Source: Oceanobacillus halophilus (GTDB taxonomy: Bacteria > Bacillota > Bacilli > Bacillales > Amphibacillaceae). From it: DNA of 64,000 bases. A model generated the notes under the pieces. It did not search any database and was not told the DNA's origin. It was given only the letters and a program-made list of their open reading frames with translations. The stretch is taken from assembly GCF_003628505.1 (NCBI RefSeq), contig NZ_RBZP01000017.1, positions 1-64,000 on the forward strand, written 5' to 3'. Both the position numbers and the translations under genes were made by a program. Positions within the stretch are counted from its first letter, which is position 1. Each line of letters begins with the position of its first letter. Positions 33,442 to 43,108 of this stretch are shown one piece after another.

Positions 33442-33948
33442 ATGAAAATAGTAGTCGGGTCTAAGAATCCAACAAAAATAAAAGCTGTTCAAGAAATTTT
33501 TCCGGAGGCGGATGTTGCCTCGAAAGATGTACCATCAAAAGTTTCCGCCCAACCTTTTTCTGATATAGAAACAAGAGAAGGGGCAATTAATCGTGCAAAA
33601 CAGTGTAAAGATGTTTCTTCTGGATCTATTGGTATAGGTTTAGAAGGTGGCGTTATGCATGTGGAGGATGAATTATATTTATGTAACTGGGGTGCACTTG
33701 TTACAGAAGATGAACAAGTTTTCACGGCAAGTGGTGCGCGAATTGTTCTACCTAAGGAGATAGATGAAGAATTACAACGAGGTATTGAATTAGGGGATAT
33801 TATGGACCATTATGCAAGTCGAGATGAAGTTCGAAAAAAAGAAGGTGCCATAGGCATTTTTACAAAAGATCGTATTTCCAGACAAGAAATGTTCAGCCAT
33901 GTAGTCAAGATGCTACGAGGCCAATGGGAGTATTGGTCAAAGGAATAA
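33442..33948 (+). CDS. DUF84 (YjjX-like) inosine/xanthosine triphosphatase
   Basis: A 168-residue protein of the NTPase YjjX/DUF84 family, which removes ITP and XTP from the nucleotide pool. KIVVGSKNPTKIKAVQEIFPE at the start, SDIETREGAINRAKQC near 46-61, IGIGLEGGV near 68-76 and SRQEMFSHVVKMLRGQW at the end are typical. ATG 33442 follows AAAAAGGAG; a TTG upstream at 33421 is less likely. It stands convergent with ytoQ across a shared terminator. Confidence 0.85.
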   Translation: MKIVVGSKNPTKIKAVQEIFPEADVASKDVPSKVSAQPFSDIETREGAINRAKQCKDVSSGSIGIGLEGGVMHVEDELYLCNWGALVTEDEQVFTASGARIVLPKEIDEELQRGIELGDIMDHYASRDEVRKKEGAIGIFTKDRISRQEMFSHVVKMLRGQWEYWSKE

Positions 33949-33968
33949 TAAGGTCCTTAAAAAGATAA

Positions 33969-34010
33969 AAAGCTAGAATGTCATCAATACCATTCTAGCT
34001 TTTTTTATTT
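33969..34010. terminator. Bidirectional terminator between the DUF84 gene and ytoQ
   Basis: AAAAAGCTAGAATG pairs with CATTCTAGCTTTTTTT around a short loop, with A and T runs on the two sides. Confidence 0.9.
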
Positions 34011-34014
34011 TTTC

Positions 34015-34455
34015 TTATTCATAGATATATGCTAAAACATCTAAAGCTTGTTCCACAGTTTCTACAGTTACATTCGCTTTATTGGAAAGTTCTTTTAATG
34101 GATGAATTAATGAAGTTGGGCGTACAATAATAGTAGGTTTGTTCATTGTAATCGCAGCACTGGCATCCATAGCTGTATTCCATTGTTTGTACTGCTCACC
34201 AAACAATGCAATGACTACATCTGATTTCTGCATAAGAACTTGCGTGCGTAAATTATTTATATCAGATGCTGCGTCATCTTTATAGACTTTGCCAGGTTGT
34301 TCTCCTAATATCGCTTCCCCAATATGATCAGATCGCTCATGGTTTGTTTGGGGTGCAACAAATGTTAAAGGAAGATTCTTTTGTTTCGCTATCTCTTCCA
34401 CTTGTTCTCGCCAATTATCGTGTATTTGTCCTGCTAAATAGACTGTTAATTCCAT
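34015..34455 (-). CDS. ytoQ: YtoQ family protein (nucleoside 2-deoxyribosyltransferase-like)
   Basis: A 146-residue protein. It begins MELTVYLAGQIHDNWREQVEE and carries FVAPQTNHERSD near 32-43 and MQKSDVVIALFGEQYKQWNTAMDASAAI near 74-101. The LAGxIHD start and the late DVVIALFGE..QWNTAMDAG-like block recall nucleoside deoxyribosyltransferases, but no activity is known for YtoQ. GGAGGAGA ribosome site. Its place between ytoP and ytpP follows B. subtilis. Confidence 0.88.
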   Translation of the reverse strand: MELTVYLAGQIHDNWREQVEEIAKQKNLPLTFVAPQTNHERSDHIGEAILGEQPGKVYKDDAASDINNLRTQVLMQKSDVVIALFGEQYKQWNTAMDASAAITMNKPTIIVRPTSLIHPLKELSNKANVTVETVEQALDVLAYIYE

Positions 34456-34635
34456 TCTATCTCCTCCTTATTAATCATCTCACTCCCTAATAATAAACGA
34501 ATATTTAAAAAAATTCCAAGAAACAGCATGTGAGAATACGTACAAGTATACAAAATGTGCTTATAATTTCTATATTGTCTATTTTTTTAGTAAGATAGTG
34601 ATTGGTAAAAAAGAACTACTACTGGAGGATAAAAA

Positions 34636-35151
34636 ATGAAAAAGATACTTAGATTAGTTATGGTTCTTCTAATATCTATGATCATGGCTAGTGGTTGCAG
34701 CAATAAAACAGAGGATGAGGCAGTTAGTGAAGCGAAAGAAATGGCCAGAACAGTATTTGAGTTAGAAGCAGAGATTGAAGCAAACGAGGAAGTAAATGGG
34801 TTACCTTTATATATACCTGGTCAATTAGATGTACAAAGTGAGGAAGAAAATAATCTAATCTTAGAAGATGGAAACCAGACATATCTTGTATTTTATAATG
34901 TAATTGAAGACACTAAAAGCAAACTTAATTATGAGTCAGCACAGTCGGATAACACTCTTATCCTGGAAACGTTTGAAGATAATGAAAAATTTGGATATAT
35001 AAGAATACTTCCCAAAGAAGAGGAGGGGTATGAACTACAAGTCGGTGTTGGCGGAGTAAAGATTACAACCTACACGACAAAAAGGAAAATGGCAGACGAT
35101 ACGGAGGAAATGATGAAAATGGCTAAATATATGGCTTTTATGGATCATTAA
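34636..35151 (+). CDS. Putative lipoprotein, unknown function
   Basis: A 171-residue protein with a lipoprotein signal: basic start KKILR, hydrophobic LVMVLLISMIM and lipobox ASGC with the cysteine at 21, so it should sit on the outer face of the membrane. The mature part is acidic and carries no motif I recognise; a beta-rich middle (YLVFYNVIEDT, LQVGVGGVKITTYTT) is likely. ACTGGAGG-type ribosome site. It is not part of the B. subtilis order at this place and may be lineage-specific. Confidence 0.75.
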   Translation: MKKILRLVMVLLISMIMASGCSNKTEDEAVSEAKEMARTVFELEAEIEANEEVNGLPLYIPGQLDVQSEEENNLILEDGNQTYLVFYNVIEDTKSKLNYESAQSDNTLILETFEDNEKFGYIRILPKEEEGYELQVGVGGVKITTYTTKRKMADDTEEMMKMAKYMAFMDH

Positions 35152-35388
35152 TCTTGACTCTTTTCATGTTTTGTTCGTGCGACATAACTAGAAAACTATG
35201 GCGCTTTTACTAGAACGACTAAACAGAGCGCATAGTTGATCTCCGCTTATAATAAAGTGCAACTTAACTCTGAAAGTAACAATACAATAGAAAAGAGCCT
35301 TAATCGTTGAATTCTTTTATTTGAGTTCTCTAAATTGAAACGGATGACAAATAACGATATGATAAATTAGAAAAGGGAGTTGAAAATA
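35152..35388. other. Gap with an imperfect hairpin
   Basis: ACTATGGCGCTTTTACTAG and GACTAAACAGAGCGCATAGT form an imperfect stem at about 35194-35239. It may be a decayed repeat or a terminator for the lipoprotein gene. No open frame of note. Confidence 0.4.
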
Positions 35389-35706
35389 ATGAAAGAATTA
35401 CAATCCGAGCAACAATATAATGAATTAATTAACAAAGGAAATCTCATTGTTCTGTTTTCTGCAGATTGGTGTGGAGATTGCCGGTTTATAGAGCCTGATT
35501 TACCGGAAATCGAAGAAGCATTTCCTGAATATACATTTATTAAAGTGGACCGTGATAAATTTATTGATATTTGTGTAGAAAATGATATTTTAGGAATTCC
35601 TAGTTTTTTAGCTTATAAAGAGGGCAAAGAGGTAGGCCGTTTTGTAAGTAAGGACCGCAAAACGAAAGAAGAAGTTACTAACTTTATTAAAGGTTTACCT
35701 GCATAA
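35389..35706 (+). CDS. ytpP: Thioredoxin-like protein YtpP
   Basis: A 105-residue thioredoxin-fold protein. The active site reads SADWCGDCRFIEP near 25-37, so the redox motif is CGDC rather than the CGPC of thioredoxin. The cis-proline follows in GIPSFLAYKEGKE near 70-82. ATG 35389 is chosen because AAGGGAG lies nine bases upstream; a TTG at 35380 overlaps it. It heads a ytpP-ytpQ-ytpR run on one strand, as in B. subtilis. Its exact thiol-disulfide partner is unknown. Confidence 0.9.
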   Translation: MKELQSEQQYNELINKGNLIVLFSADWCGDCRFIEPDLPEIEEAFPEYTFIKVDRDKFIDICVENDILGIPSFLAYKEGKEVGRFVSKDRKTKEEVTNFIKGLPA

Positions 35707-35763
35707 ATAGATAGAATAAGAAATCGGTTTATACCGGTTTCCTCAGGAAGGAGGACTTTCAAG

Positions 35764-36564
35764 TTGAAAATAACAAGTCTTCAAATGAAAAAGAAACTGG
35801 AACAGAGGCTAGCTAATGAAAACTACCATACATCCTTTAACCGTGACAAAGATACTTTTCGCATTGAGTGGAAAGATACAAAAAAAGGAATGACTATTTC
35901 TTTACCAAATGTCATTGCTAAGTTTAATGAGCGGGGGGAAAGTGCGATAGATGACCTGGAACAGCATGTAACAGAAGCACTTCGCATTATGAATGAAGAA
36001 CATCATTTAACAGGGATGGAAAGAAATATCTATCCTGTTATTCGTTCTACTTCTTTTCCAACGGAATCTAAAGGAAGAAAATTAGTTACAAAAGATCATA
36101 CAGCTGAAACCAGAATTTTCTATGCTCTAGATCTAGGGAAGTCCTATCAATTAATTGATGAGACATTACTCGAAAAGGAAGGCTGGGAAAAAGCACGTAT
36201 TGATGAAATGGCAAGTTTTAACGTTCGTTCTTTATCTACAGAACCAAAGCAGGATACGGTTGCAGGAAATGACTTCTATTTTATAGCGACGCAAGATGGT
36301 TATGATGCGAGCCGTATTCTGAATGATGTATTCTTAGAGGAGATGAAAGCAAACGCAAAAGGGGATTTAACTGTTGCTGTCCCGCATCAGGATGTACTAA
36401 TAGTAGCCGATGTTCAAAATAATACTGGGTATGACATCTTAGCACAAATGACGATGAAGTTTTTTGCAGATGGAAGGATTCCAATTACATCACTTCCTTT
36501 TATATACGATAACAAGAAATTGGAACCTATCTTCATTCTTGCAAAAAATCGACCAGAGAAATAG
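35764..36564 (+). CDS. ytpQ: YtpQ, UPF0354/DUF1444 family protein
   Basis: A 266-residue protein of the conserved DUF1444 group found across Bacillaceae and staphylococci. It begins MKITSLQMKKKLEQRL, with YPVIRSTSFP near 91-100, FYALDLGKSYQLIDE near 119-133 and the closing FIYDNKKLEPIFILAKNRP. TTG start behind GGAAGGAGG. It lies 57 bases after ytpP and 18 before ytpR. No function has been established. Confidence 0.9.
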   Translation: MKITSLQMKKKLEQRLANENYHTSFNRDKDTFRIEWKDTKKGMTISLPNVIAKFNERGESAIDDLEQHVTEALRIMNEEHHLTGMERNIYPVIRSTSFPTESKGRKLVTKDHTAETRIFYALDLGKSYQLIDETLLEKEGWEKARIDEMASFNVRSLSTEPKQDTVAGNDFYFIATQDGYDASRILNDVFLEEMKANAKGDLTVAVPHQDVLIVADVQNNTGYDILAQMTMKFFADGRIPITSLPFIYDNKKLEPIFILAKNRPEK

Positions 36565-36582
36565 TAAGGAAGGATGAACGAA

Positions 36583-37188
36583 ATGGATGTATTCTATAAT
36601 CCAAATGGTATAGGCGATGTGTTGATCGTGCCAATTGAAGAAGGAAATCGTTATGAAGTAAAACATGAGAAAATAGGAGATATAGTTCGTATTGTATCGA
36701 ATGAAGGGCAGTTGTTAGGCTATAACATTTTTAACGCTTCGAGACATTTTAAATTGAAGGATACTGGTGGGATTAAATTAACGGAAGATCTATTAGCAGA
36801 GATTAAAAATCTCTTTTTAGAGAATGGTATAGATGATAAACTTGATGTTGATCTATCTGCTAAATTTGTCGTTGGTTATGTAGTTAGTAAAGAACAACAT
36901 GAAAATGCTGATAAATTGAGTGTCTGCAGGGTAGATGTTGGGGAAGAAAAGCCCTTACAAATTGTATGTGGTGCACCAAATGTAGACAGAGACCAGAAAG
37001 TAGTTGTAGCAAAAGTAGGAGCTACTATGCCAAGTGGGATGAAAATTAAGCCAACCGAACTCCGTGGTGTACCGTCCAATGGCATGATTTGTTCGCAAAA
37101 AGAATTAGGGTTACCAAACGCTCCTAAAGAAAAAGGAATTTATGTATTAGAGGATTCATATCAAGTTGGGGATGAATTTCCTTTTTAA
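36583..37188 (+). CDS. ytpR: YtpR, tRNA-binding (EMAP-II/PheT N-terminal type) protein
   Basis: A 201-residue protein. An N-terminal YtpR-specific part (DUF4479, about 1-90) is followed by an OB-fold tRNA-binding domain (about 92-200) shared with the start of the Phe-tRNA synthetase beta chain and MetG C-terminus: VGYVVSKEQHENADKLSVCRVDVG, QIVCGAPNV, VAKVGATMPSGMKIKPTELRGVPSNGMICSQKELGL in pieces. ATG 36583 lies nine bases after GGAAGG. It is the last gene of the ytpPQR run. Confidence 0.9.
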   Translation: MDVFYNPNGIGDVLIVPIEEGNRYEVKHEKIGDIVRIVSNEGQLLGYNIFNASRHFKLKDTGGIKLTEDLLAEIKNLFLENGIDDKLDVDLSAKFVVGYVVSKEQHENADKLSVCRVDVGEEKPLQIVCGAPNVDRDQKVVVAKVGATMPSGMKIKPTELRGVPSNGMICSQKELGLPNAPKEKGIYVLEDSYQVGDEFPF

Positions 37189-37312
37189 CTTCCCTTATTT
37201 AATGGGCTATTGCTGAAGCAGAAATCAAGAAGCGTGACAATCATCGCTTCGAGTTACGTCGTATTCTGTATCAATTCCCACGAATCAAAATAACCAAATG
37301 TGTCTTTGAATA

Positions 37313-37352
37313 AGAGCAATCTGCACTAGAGTTAGTGTGGATTGCTTTTTTT
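37313..37352 (+). terminator. Terminator of the ytpPQR run
   Basis: AGCAATCTGCACTA pairs with TAGTGTGGATTGCT around GAGT, followed by TTTTTTT. Confidence 0.88.
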
Positions 37353-37487
37353 GTTTACCTCCCCCAAAAACTCATTTCAAAATAAATACAATCCGCTTAC
37401 AATTAGCAAATTATCTTTAAAACAAGATAAAACGTGCTACAATAGGAGATACAAAAATTGTAAGAATTAGAAATGAGAGTGAGTTTT

Positions 37488-40340
37488 ATGTGGGAAAAAT
37501 GGAAGAAAAAAATAAAAGAATTATTTACAGATAATGAAGAGGAAACGACTCCAATCGATGCACCAGTGTCAAGAGAGCGAGACCATGGAAAACAGAACAT
37601 ACAGGCGAGGGTGTCTTATAAATATCCAAAACCAAAATCGTTTCGTTTCCCAGTGATTCCTGATGAAAATGAACCTATAAAAAGAAAAGACAAACGTGAT
37701 AATCGAGAAAAAAGAGTAAAAGAAAACAATAGAAGCTCCGTGTATGAAAGAAAGAGAGTCGATACACCTACAAGAGATATTCATCATAAACTCAAAAGAA
37801 ATGTGCGAGATTCTTCTAATAATAATCAACAAAAAGAAAACATCCACACAGCAAAAAACAATAAACAACAAACAACCTTGAATAGTAACAAAATATATAA
37901 AAAGACGGATAAACCGTTCGAGGTTACTGAAGTTCCGTCACCTATATATGGTTTCCGTAAGCCTAATAAGCAAGAGAAAGAAATTCAGGATGTTCCAGCA
38001 TTTGTTAGAAATGCGGATAAACGAGAGAAGGAAAAATCGGACTCTAAGGATAACAATGAACAAAAATCTATACATACAGACGGAGTTTCGGCCTTTTCTG
38101 AGCAAGTGGCTAGTACCGTTGAACAGGAATTAGACATAGAAGAAAACTTAGAATCAGTAAATAAATATAAAATAAATCCAGTACAATCTCATGATTCTAA
38201 TATAAAAAGAACAGAAGAAATCATGACGGAACAAAAAGAAACGAAAAATGAATGGGAATTATCGGAAGAGACGGATGCAGATAAGAAAACTGAAATGGAA
38301 GAACAACAGAAAAAAGATGAAACTCCAGAAAGTACTAAAAAAGAGGCTAACCACTTAGATTCGTATGGTGATATACAACAACATGGAGACGGTCAGAATA
38401 TGGATAACGAGGATAACGCAAATAGCGAAGGCTTTTCCGGAGAAAAAATAAATCAACCTGACCAAGTAGAAGAAGATACAGAATCTAGAGTTCCATTTGA
38501 AGAGTTAAGTATGGAAGAGAACGAAATGGAAGAAGCGACAGAGAAATCAAAACCAGAAGAGCCAATACAAGAAGAAATCACAATGGAACAAATAGAAGCA
38601 TCTAAGTATGAACCAATAGAAGAACCTACGAAAGAAGAACATATAGAAGAAAAGGAAGTAGAAGTAGTCAATAAGAAACAAAATCCAGACTATAACAATG
38701 AAAGTAGTTCAACGCAAGAAAACAAACCATATGTTTTTCCTTTTAATGTTATTATGACACCAAGTGATAAACGTAATCTACGGAAAAGAGAATTGGAAAC
38801 TAAAAATAAGCAAGTAAATAACAATCATCCAGATAAACAGAATGAAGTTAAAGAAGACAAGCCTAAATTATTCGAGGAAGCTTCTCCGGTATCTAAAAAA
38901 TTTGTACCATCAGAAGTAAGGAAGGAAGAAGAAACAACAGATAAGCATATCCCTTATCACTTATTGAATGATCCGGTCCCGAGTAGTAATGACAATCAAA
39001 TATGGGTGGAACAACAACAATGCTTGCTAGAACAAACCTTAAAACACTTTAATGTCCGTGCAAATGTAGTAAAAGCGACACAAGGCCCTTCAGTAACAAG
39101 GTTTGAGGTTCACCCAGAACTTGGAGTAAAGGTAAGTAAAATTAAGAATCTAAGCGATGACCTTAAATTGAACATGGCGGCAGAAGATATTCGAATTGAA
39201 GCACCTATTCCAGGGAAAAATACCGTTGGAATAGAAATACCAAATCAAAAGGCGCAAATGGTTGGGCTTCAGGAAATATTTGAAACAGAAGAATTTAAAG
39301 ACAGTGAATCACCGCTAACGATAGCACTGGGATTAAGTATCGAAGGGGAACCTAAAATTACAAACATCCAGAAAATGCCCCATGGACTCATTGCGGGTGC
39401 AACAGGGTCAGGAAAAAGTGTTTGTATTAACACGATGCTAATTAGTTTAATCTATAAAGCAAGTCATGAAGATGTGAAAATTCTACTCATTGATCCCAAA
39501 ATGGTTGAATTAGCACCATATAATGGAATTCCACACTTGGTTGCACCAGTAATCACTGATGTTAAAGCAGCTACACAGAGTTTGAAGTGGGCAGTCAATG
39601 AAATGGAAGACCGTTATGGTAAGTTTGTTCATGAAGGAGTCCGAAATATTGAGGGCTATAATAAGAAAATGAAACAACAAGGTCGGATGGAAGAGAAAAT
39701 GCCATTTATCGTTATTGTAATCGATGAGTTAGCAGACTTAATGATGACCTCACCACAAGATGTAGAAGATTCTATTAGTCGTATTGCACAAAAAGCAAGA
39801 GCTTGTGGAATTCATTTAATTCTAGCGACGCAACGACCATCTGTTGATGTTATTACAGGATTAATTAAGGCAAATATTCCAACAAGAATTGCCTTTAGTG
39901 TCTCTTCACAAGTTGACTCACGTACGATTATTGATGTAAGTGGTGCTGAGAAATTGTTAGGTAAAGGTGATATGTTATTTGTGGAGAATGGTGCAAGTAA
40001 AAGCATTCGTCTACAAGGACCATTTGTTTCAGACGAAGAAATAGAAAGAGTTACGAACTATGCAAGAAGTATTGCGGAACCAAATTATTTATTTGAACAA
40101 GATGAACTACTAGAACAAGTTCATGTTGATGAAGAAGAAGATGAGTTATTACAAGAAGTAATAGATTTTGTGCTCAATCAAAATAGTGCAAGCACTTCAA
40201 TGATTCAACGACGTTTTAAAATAGGATATAACAGGGCAGCCCGCCTAATTGATACACTTGAATATAGAGGAATCATTTCTGGGCAAAATGGCAGTAAACC
40301 ACGGGATGTATTAATTACTCAAAAACAGGAAGAATTATAA
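37488..40340 (+). CDS. sftA: SftA, septum-associated FtsK/SpoIIIE-like DNA translocase
   Basis: About 950 residues. There are no membrane helices. The first ~480 residues are a charged low-complexity linker rich in Glu, Lys and Asn. The FtsK motor follows: Walker A in AGATGSGKSVCIN near 636-646, Walker B in IVIVIDELADLMM near 744, and the C-terminal gamma winged helix (MIQRRFKIGYNRAARLIDTLE) that reads KOPS/SRS-type sequences. SftA clears chromosomal DNA from closing septa. ATG 37488 gives a sensible MWEKWKKKIKELF amphipathic start; ATG 37473 is possible. It corresponds to B. subtilis YtpS/YtpT. Confidence 0.92.
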   Translation: MWEKWKKKIKELFTDNEEETTPIDAPVSRERDHGKQNIQARVSYKYPKPKSFRFPVIPDENEPIKRKDKRDNREKRVKENNRSSVYERKRVDTPTRDIHHKLKRNVRDSSNNNQQKENIHTAKNNKQQTTLNSNKIYKKTDKPFEVTEVPSPIYGFRKPNKQEKEIQDVPAFVRNADKREKEKSDSKDNNEQKSIHTDGVSAFSEQVASTVEQELDIEENLESVNKYKINPVQSHDSNIKRTEEIMTEQKETKNEWELSEETDADKKTEMEEQQKKDETPESTKKEANHLDSYGDIQQHGDGQNMDNEDNANSEGFSGEKINQPDQVEEDTESRVPFEELSMEENEMEEATEKSKPEEPIQEEITMEQIEASKYEPIEEPTKEEHIEEKEVEVVNKKQNPDYNNESSSTQENKPYVFPFNVIMTPSDKRNLRKRELETKNKQVNNNHPDKQNEVKEDKPKLFEEASPVSKKFVPSEVRKEEETTDKHIPYHLLNDPVPSSNDNQIWVEQQQCLLEQTLKHFNVRANVVKATQGPSVTRFEVHPELGVKVSKIKNLSDDLKLNMAAEDIRIEAPIPGKNTVGIEIPNQKAQMVGLQEIFETEEFKDSESPLTIALGLSIEGEPKITNIQKMPHGLIAGATGSGKSVCINTMLISLIYKASHEDVKILLIDPKMVELAPYNGIPHLVAPVITDVKAATQSLKWAVNEMEDRYGKFVHEGVRNIEGYNKKMKQQGRMEEKMPFIVIVIDELADLMMTSPQDVEDSISRIAQKARACGIHLILATQRPSVDVITGLIKANIPTRIAFSVSSQVDSRTIIDVSGAEKLLGKGDMLFVENGASKSIRLQGPFVSDEEIERVTNYARSIAEPNYLFEQDELLEQVHVDEEEDELLQEVIDFVLNQNSASTSMIQRRFKIGYNRAARLIDTLEYRGIISGQNGSKPRDVLITQKQEEL

Positions 40341-40433
40341 TATTTATGTTACTATATTAAAAAAGATAAATCGTGTAATATTTCACACAATCTTCTTTAG
40401 AATACATCTTAATGAAAGTAGGAAACTCCGAAG

Positions 40434-40445
40434 CCAAGTACTTGG
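40434..40445. promoter_or_regulatory. 12-bp perfect palindrome upstream of the nicotinate phosphoribosyltransferase gene
   Basis: CCAAGTACTTGG, extendable to GCCAAGTACTTGGT, ends 42 bases before the start codon. Alternative pairing of GCCAA with TTGGTGGC downstream is also possible, so it may be an operator or an RNA element. Confidence 0.35.
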
Positions 40446-40487
40446 TATTTGGTGGCCTGCCTTCTAACCTGCGAAAAAGGAGTAACT

Positions 40488-41606
40488 ATGATGAAAGAAA
40501 TTACCTTAAAACTGAATGGAGAAATTAAACGACTCACTAATAATACCTTTAAATTCGATGAACGTATTAAAGAGGGATGGTTTTCTGCAGTTTATTTTTT
40601 AAAAACCAAAAAAATTGTAGAAGAAAAAGTTCCAAATAATCATGTAACGATGCAATTTTTTCAAAAAGAAAATGCAGTATTATGTGGTACGGATGAAGCG
40701 ATTGCTCTGCTCCACACTTTTGCTGATAATCCAGAAAAATTAGAGATTCATTCATTAAAAGATGGAGATAAGATTGAACCGTTTGAGACCGTATTAACCG
40801 TTTCAGGCGCATACCAGGATTTCGGTTATTTAGAAGGAATTATTGATGGGATCCTTGCAAGAAGAACATCCGTTGCAACGAATGTATACAATGTGGTAAA
40901 AGCCGCAAAATCTTCTGGTAAACAAAAACCAGTTATCTTTATGGGTGACCGAGATGACCATTATACTACCCAAGCTGGAGACGGGTATGCTGCATATATT
41001 GGTGGATCAACAGCGCAAGCAACCCATGCTATGAATGAGTGGTGGGGGAAAGAAGGAATGGGTACCATGCCACATGCGCTAATTCAAATGTTTCGTGGGG
41101 ACGTAGTTGCAGCAACAAAGGCATATCATGAAATTTATCCAGGAGATGAGTTAGCTGCGCTTGTTGACTATAACAATGATGTCATAACAGATTCATTAAA
41201 AGTTGCTAGAGAATTTGGAGATACACTAGCCTCCGTGAGATTGGACACGTCAAGAACATTAGTTGACAAGTACTTTTTAAGAAATCATCATTTAATGGGT
41301 TCATTTGATCCTAGAGGTGTAAATCCTGAACTGATATTCGCTTTAAGAAAGGCACTGGACGAAGAAGGATTCGAACATGTTAAAATCATGGTTACTGGTG
41401 GTTTTACGGAAGAACGTATACGCAAATTTGAATCAAAAGGTGTTCCAGTAGATATGTATGGTGTAGGAAGAAGCCTTCTTAACCTTAGGATAGGGTTTAC
41501 TGGAGACAATGTCTTATTAAATGGAGAACCAGAGGCAAAGGAAGGGCGTCGCTATAGACCAAATCCTCGTCTGGAAAGAGTGGAATATTTTAATATAAAT
41601 GAATAA
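40488..41606 (+). CDS. pncB: Nicotinate phosphoribosyltransferase
   Basis: A 372-residue type II phosphoribosyltransferase that makes nicotinate mononucleotide in NAD salvage. DGILARRTSVATNVYNVV near 126-143, the substrate-loop histidine in YIGGSTAQATHAMN near 175-188, and MVTGGFTEERIRKFESKGVPVDMYGVGRSLL near 302-332 in short blocks are diagnostic. AAAAGGAG precedes ATG ATG at 40488. It lies between sftA and murC as a single gene. The function is assigned with confidence at family level. Confidence 0.88.
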   Translation: MMKEITLKLNGEIKRLTNNTFKFDERIKEGWFSAVYFLKTKKIVEEKVPNNHVTMQFFQKENAVLCGTDEAIALLHTFADNPEKLEIHSLKDGDKIEPFETVLTVSGAYQDFGYLEGIIDGILARRTSVATNVYNVVKAAKSSGKQKPVIFMGDRDDHYTTQAGDGYAAYIGGSTAQATHAMNEWWGKEGMGTMPHALIQMFRGDVVAATKAYHEIYPGDELAALVDYNNDVITDSLKVAREFGDTLASVRLDTSRTLVDKYFLRNHHLMGSFDPRGVNPELIFALRKALDEEGFEHVKIMVTGGFTEERIRKFESKGVPVDMYGVGRSLLNLRIGFTGDNVLLNGEPEAKEGRRYRPNPRLERVEYFNINE

Positions 41607-41743
41607 ATTATATAGAAGCGGAAAAAGTAAGAAGTACTCCAAAAAATTATATTTCATTCTACCTTATTTTTTGTTATAATTAATCAGGATTGCGAACATT
41701 TTTCGGGATGAACTATTTGATGAACATGATGGAGGTTCGTTTT

Positions 41744-43054
41744 ATGACAACTTACCATTTTATTGGTATAAAGGGTACGGGAATGAGTGCTTTAGCACAA
41801 ATTCTTAGTGATTCAGGGGAAAAAGTACAAGGATCTGATGTAGAGAAGAAATTTTTTACTCAAGAAGCATTGGAACAGAAAAATATTCCTATTTTCCCAT
41901 TCTCTGAAGACAATGTAAAAGAAGACTATACAATCATTGCGGGTAATGCGTTTAAAGATGATCATATAGAAATAAAAGAAGCCAAGCGATTAGGATGTAC
42001 GTTTTATCGTTATCATGAATTTTTGGGTGAATGGTTAAAACAATTTACAAGTATAGCAGTAACGGGTGCGCACGGGAAAACCTCTACTACTGGGTTGTTA
42101 GCACATGTTTTAAAACAGGCTTATCCGATTTCCTATCTAATTGGAGATGGAACTGGAGGAGGCCATGTCGATAGTGAATATTTTGTTTTCGAAGCTTGTG
42201 AATATCGACGCCACTTTTTAAGCTACGAGCCGGATTATGCGATCATGACCAATATTGATTTTGATCATCCAGACTATTTTACAAGCATCGAGGATGTATT
42301 CAATGCATTTCAATCGATGGCAGATCGTGTAAAAAAAGGAATTATCGCTTGTGGTGATGATGAACAACTGCAGCAAATACAAGCAAAGGTTCCTGTAGTC
42401 TATTATGGTTTCGGTGATACAAATGATTTTCAAGCACAGAATGTAATGGAGACTGAGGAAGGAACCACATTTGATGTTTTTGTGAGAAATACCTATTATG
42501 AAACATTTACCATTCCTATGTATGGGGATCATAATATATTAAATGCTTTGTCTGTCATTGCAATTTGTCATTATGAAGATGTTAAAGCAGAAGATATAAA
42601 AAATCTTTCCACATTTAAAGGCGTAAAACGTAGATTCACTGAAAAAACGGCTGGTACTCAAATATTAATTGATGACTATGCACATCACCCTAAGGAAATT
42701 ATGGCTACTATCGAATCGGCTAGAAAAAAATATCCAAGTAAAGAGATAGTAGCTATTTTCCAACCGCATACTTTCACTAGAACGAAGACTTTTTTGCAAG
42801 AGTTTGCCGATAGTCTCAGTGGCGCTGATTATATTTACTTATGTGATATTTTTGGCTCTGCTAGAGAAGAATCAGGAAAACTAACTATTCATGACTTGCA
42901 AAAGCTAATTGGCCAAAGTGAGATATTGGAACTAGAACATACAGAAGTACTTGCTAAATATCAAGACAGTGTTTTAATCTTCATGGGAGCTGGAGATATC
43001 CAAAAATTCCAGCTTGCGTATGAAAGTAGATTAAGCAACACAATACAGCAATAA
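41744..43054 (+). CDS. murC: UDP-N-acetylmuramate-L-alanine ligase
   Basis: A 436-residue Mur ligase, adding L-Ala to UDP-MurNAc in peptidoglycan synthesis. Rossmann-like N-terminal domain with [16 protein letters not shown] near 6-21, ATP-binding loop [12 protein letters not shown] near 104-115, [10 protein letters not shown] near 148, and [11 protein letters not shown] near 169. The C-terminal domain carries [11 protein letters not shown] near 309 and [10 protein letters not shown] near 339. ATG 41744 follows ATGGAGG; an in-frame ATG at 41690 gives an unlikely extension. Confidence 0.95.
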   Translation: MTTYHFIGIKGTGMSALAQILSDSGEKVQGSDVEKKFFTQEALEQKNIPIFPFSEDNVKEDYTIIAGNAFKDDHIEIKEAKRLGCTFYRYHEFLGEWLKQFTSIAVTGAHGKTSTTGLLAHVLKQAYPISYLIGDGTGGGHVDSEYFVFEACEYRRHFLSYEPDYAIMTNIDFDHPDYFTSIEDVFNAFQSMADRVKKGIIACGDDEQLQQIQAKVPVVYYGFGDTNDFQAQNVMETEEGTTFDVFVRNTYYETFTIPMYGDHNILNALSVIAICHYEDVKAEDIKNLSTFKGVKRRFTEKTAGTQILIDDYAHHPKEIMATIESARKKYPSKEIVAIFQPHTFTRTKTFLQEFADSLSGADYIYLCDIFGSAREESGKLTIHDLQKLIGQSEILELEHTEVLAKYQDSVLIFMGAGDIQKFQLAYESRLSNTIQQ

Positions 43055-43072
43055 AGCTAATTTTTCACGAAG

Positions 43073-43099
43073 AAGTCTGAAATGTTTCAGGCTTTTTTA
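43073..43099 (+). terminator. Terminator after murC
   Basis: AAGTCTGAAA pairs with TTTCAGGCTT and runs into TTTTTTAT. Confidence 0.85.
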
Positions 43100-43108
43100 T
43101 TTTGGTCC

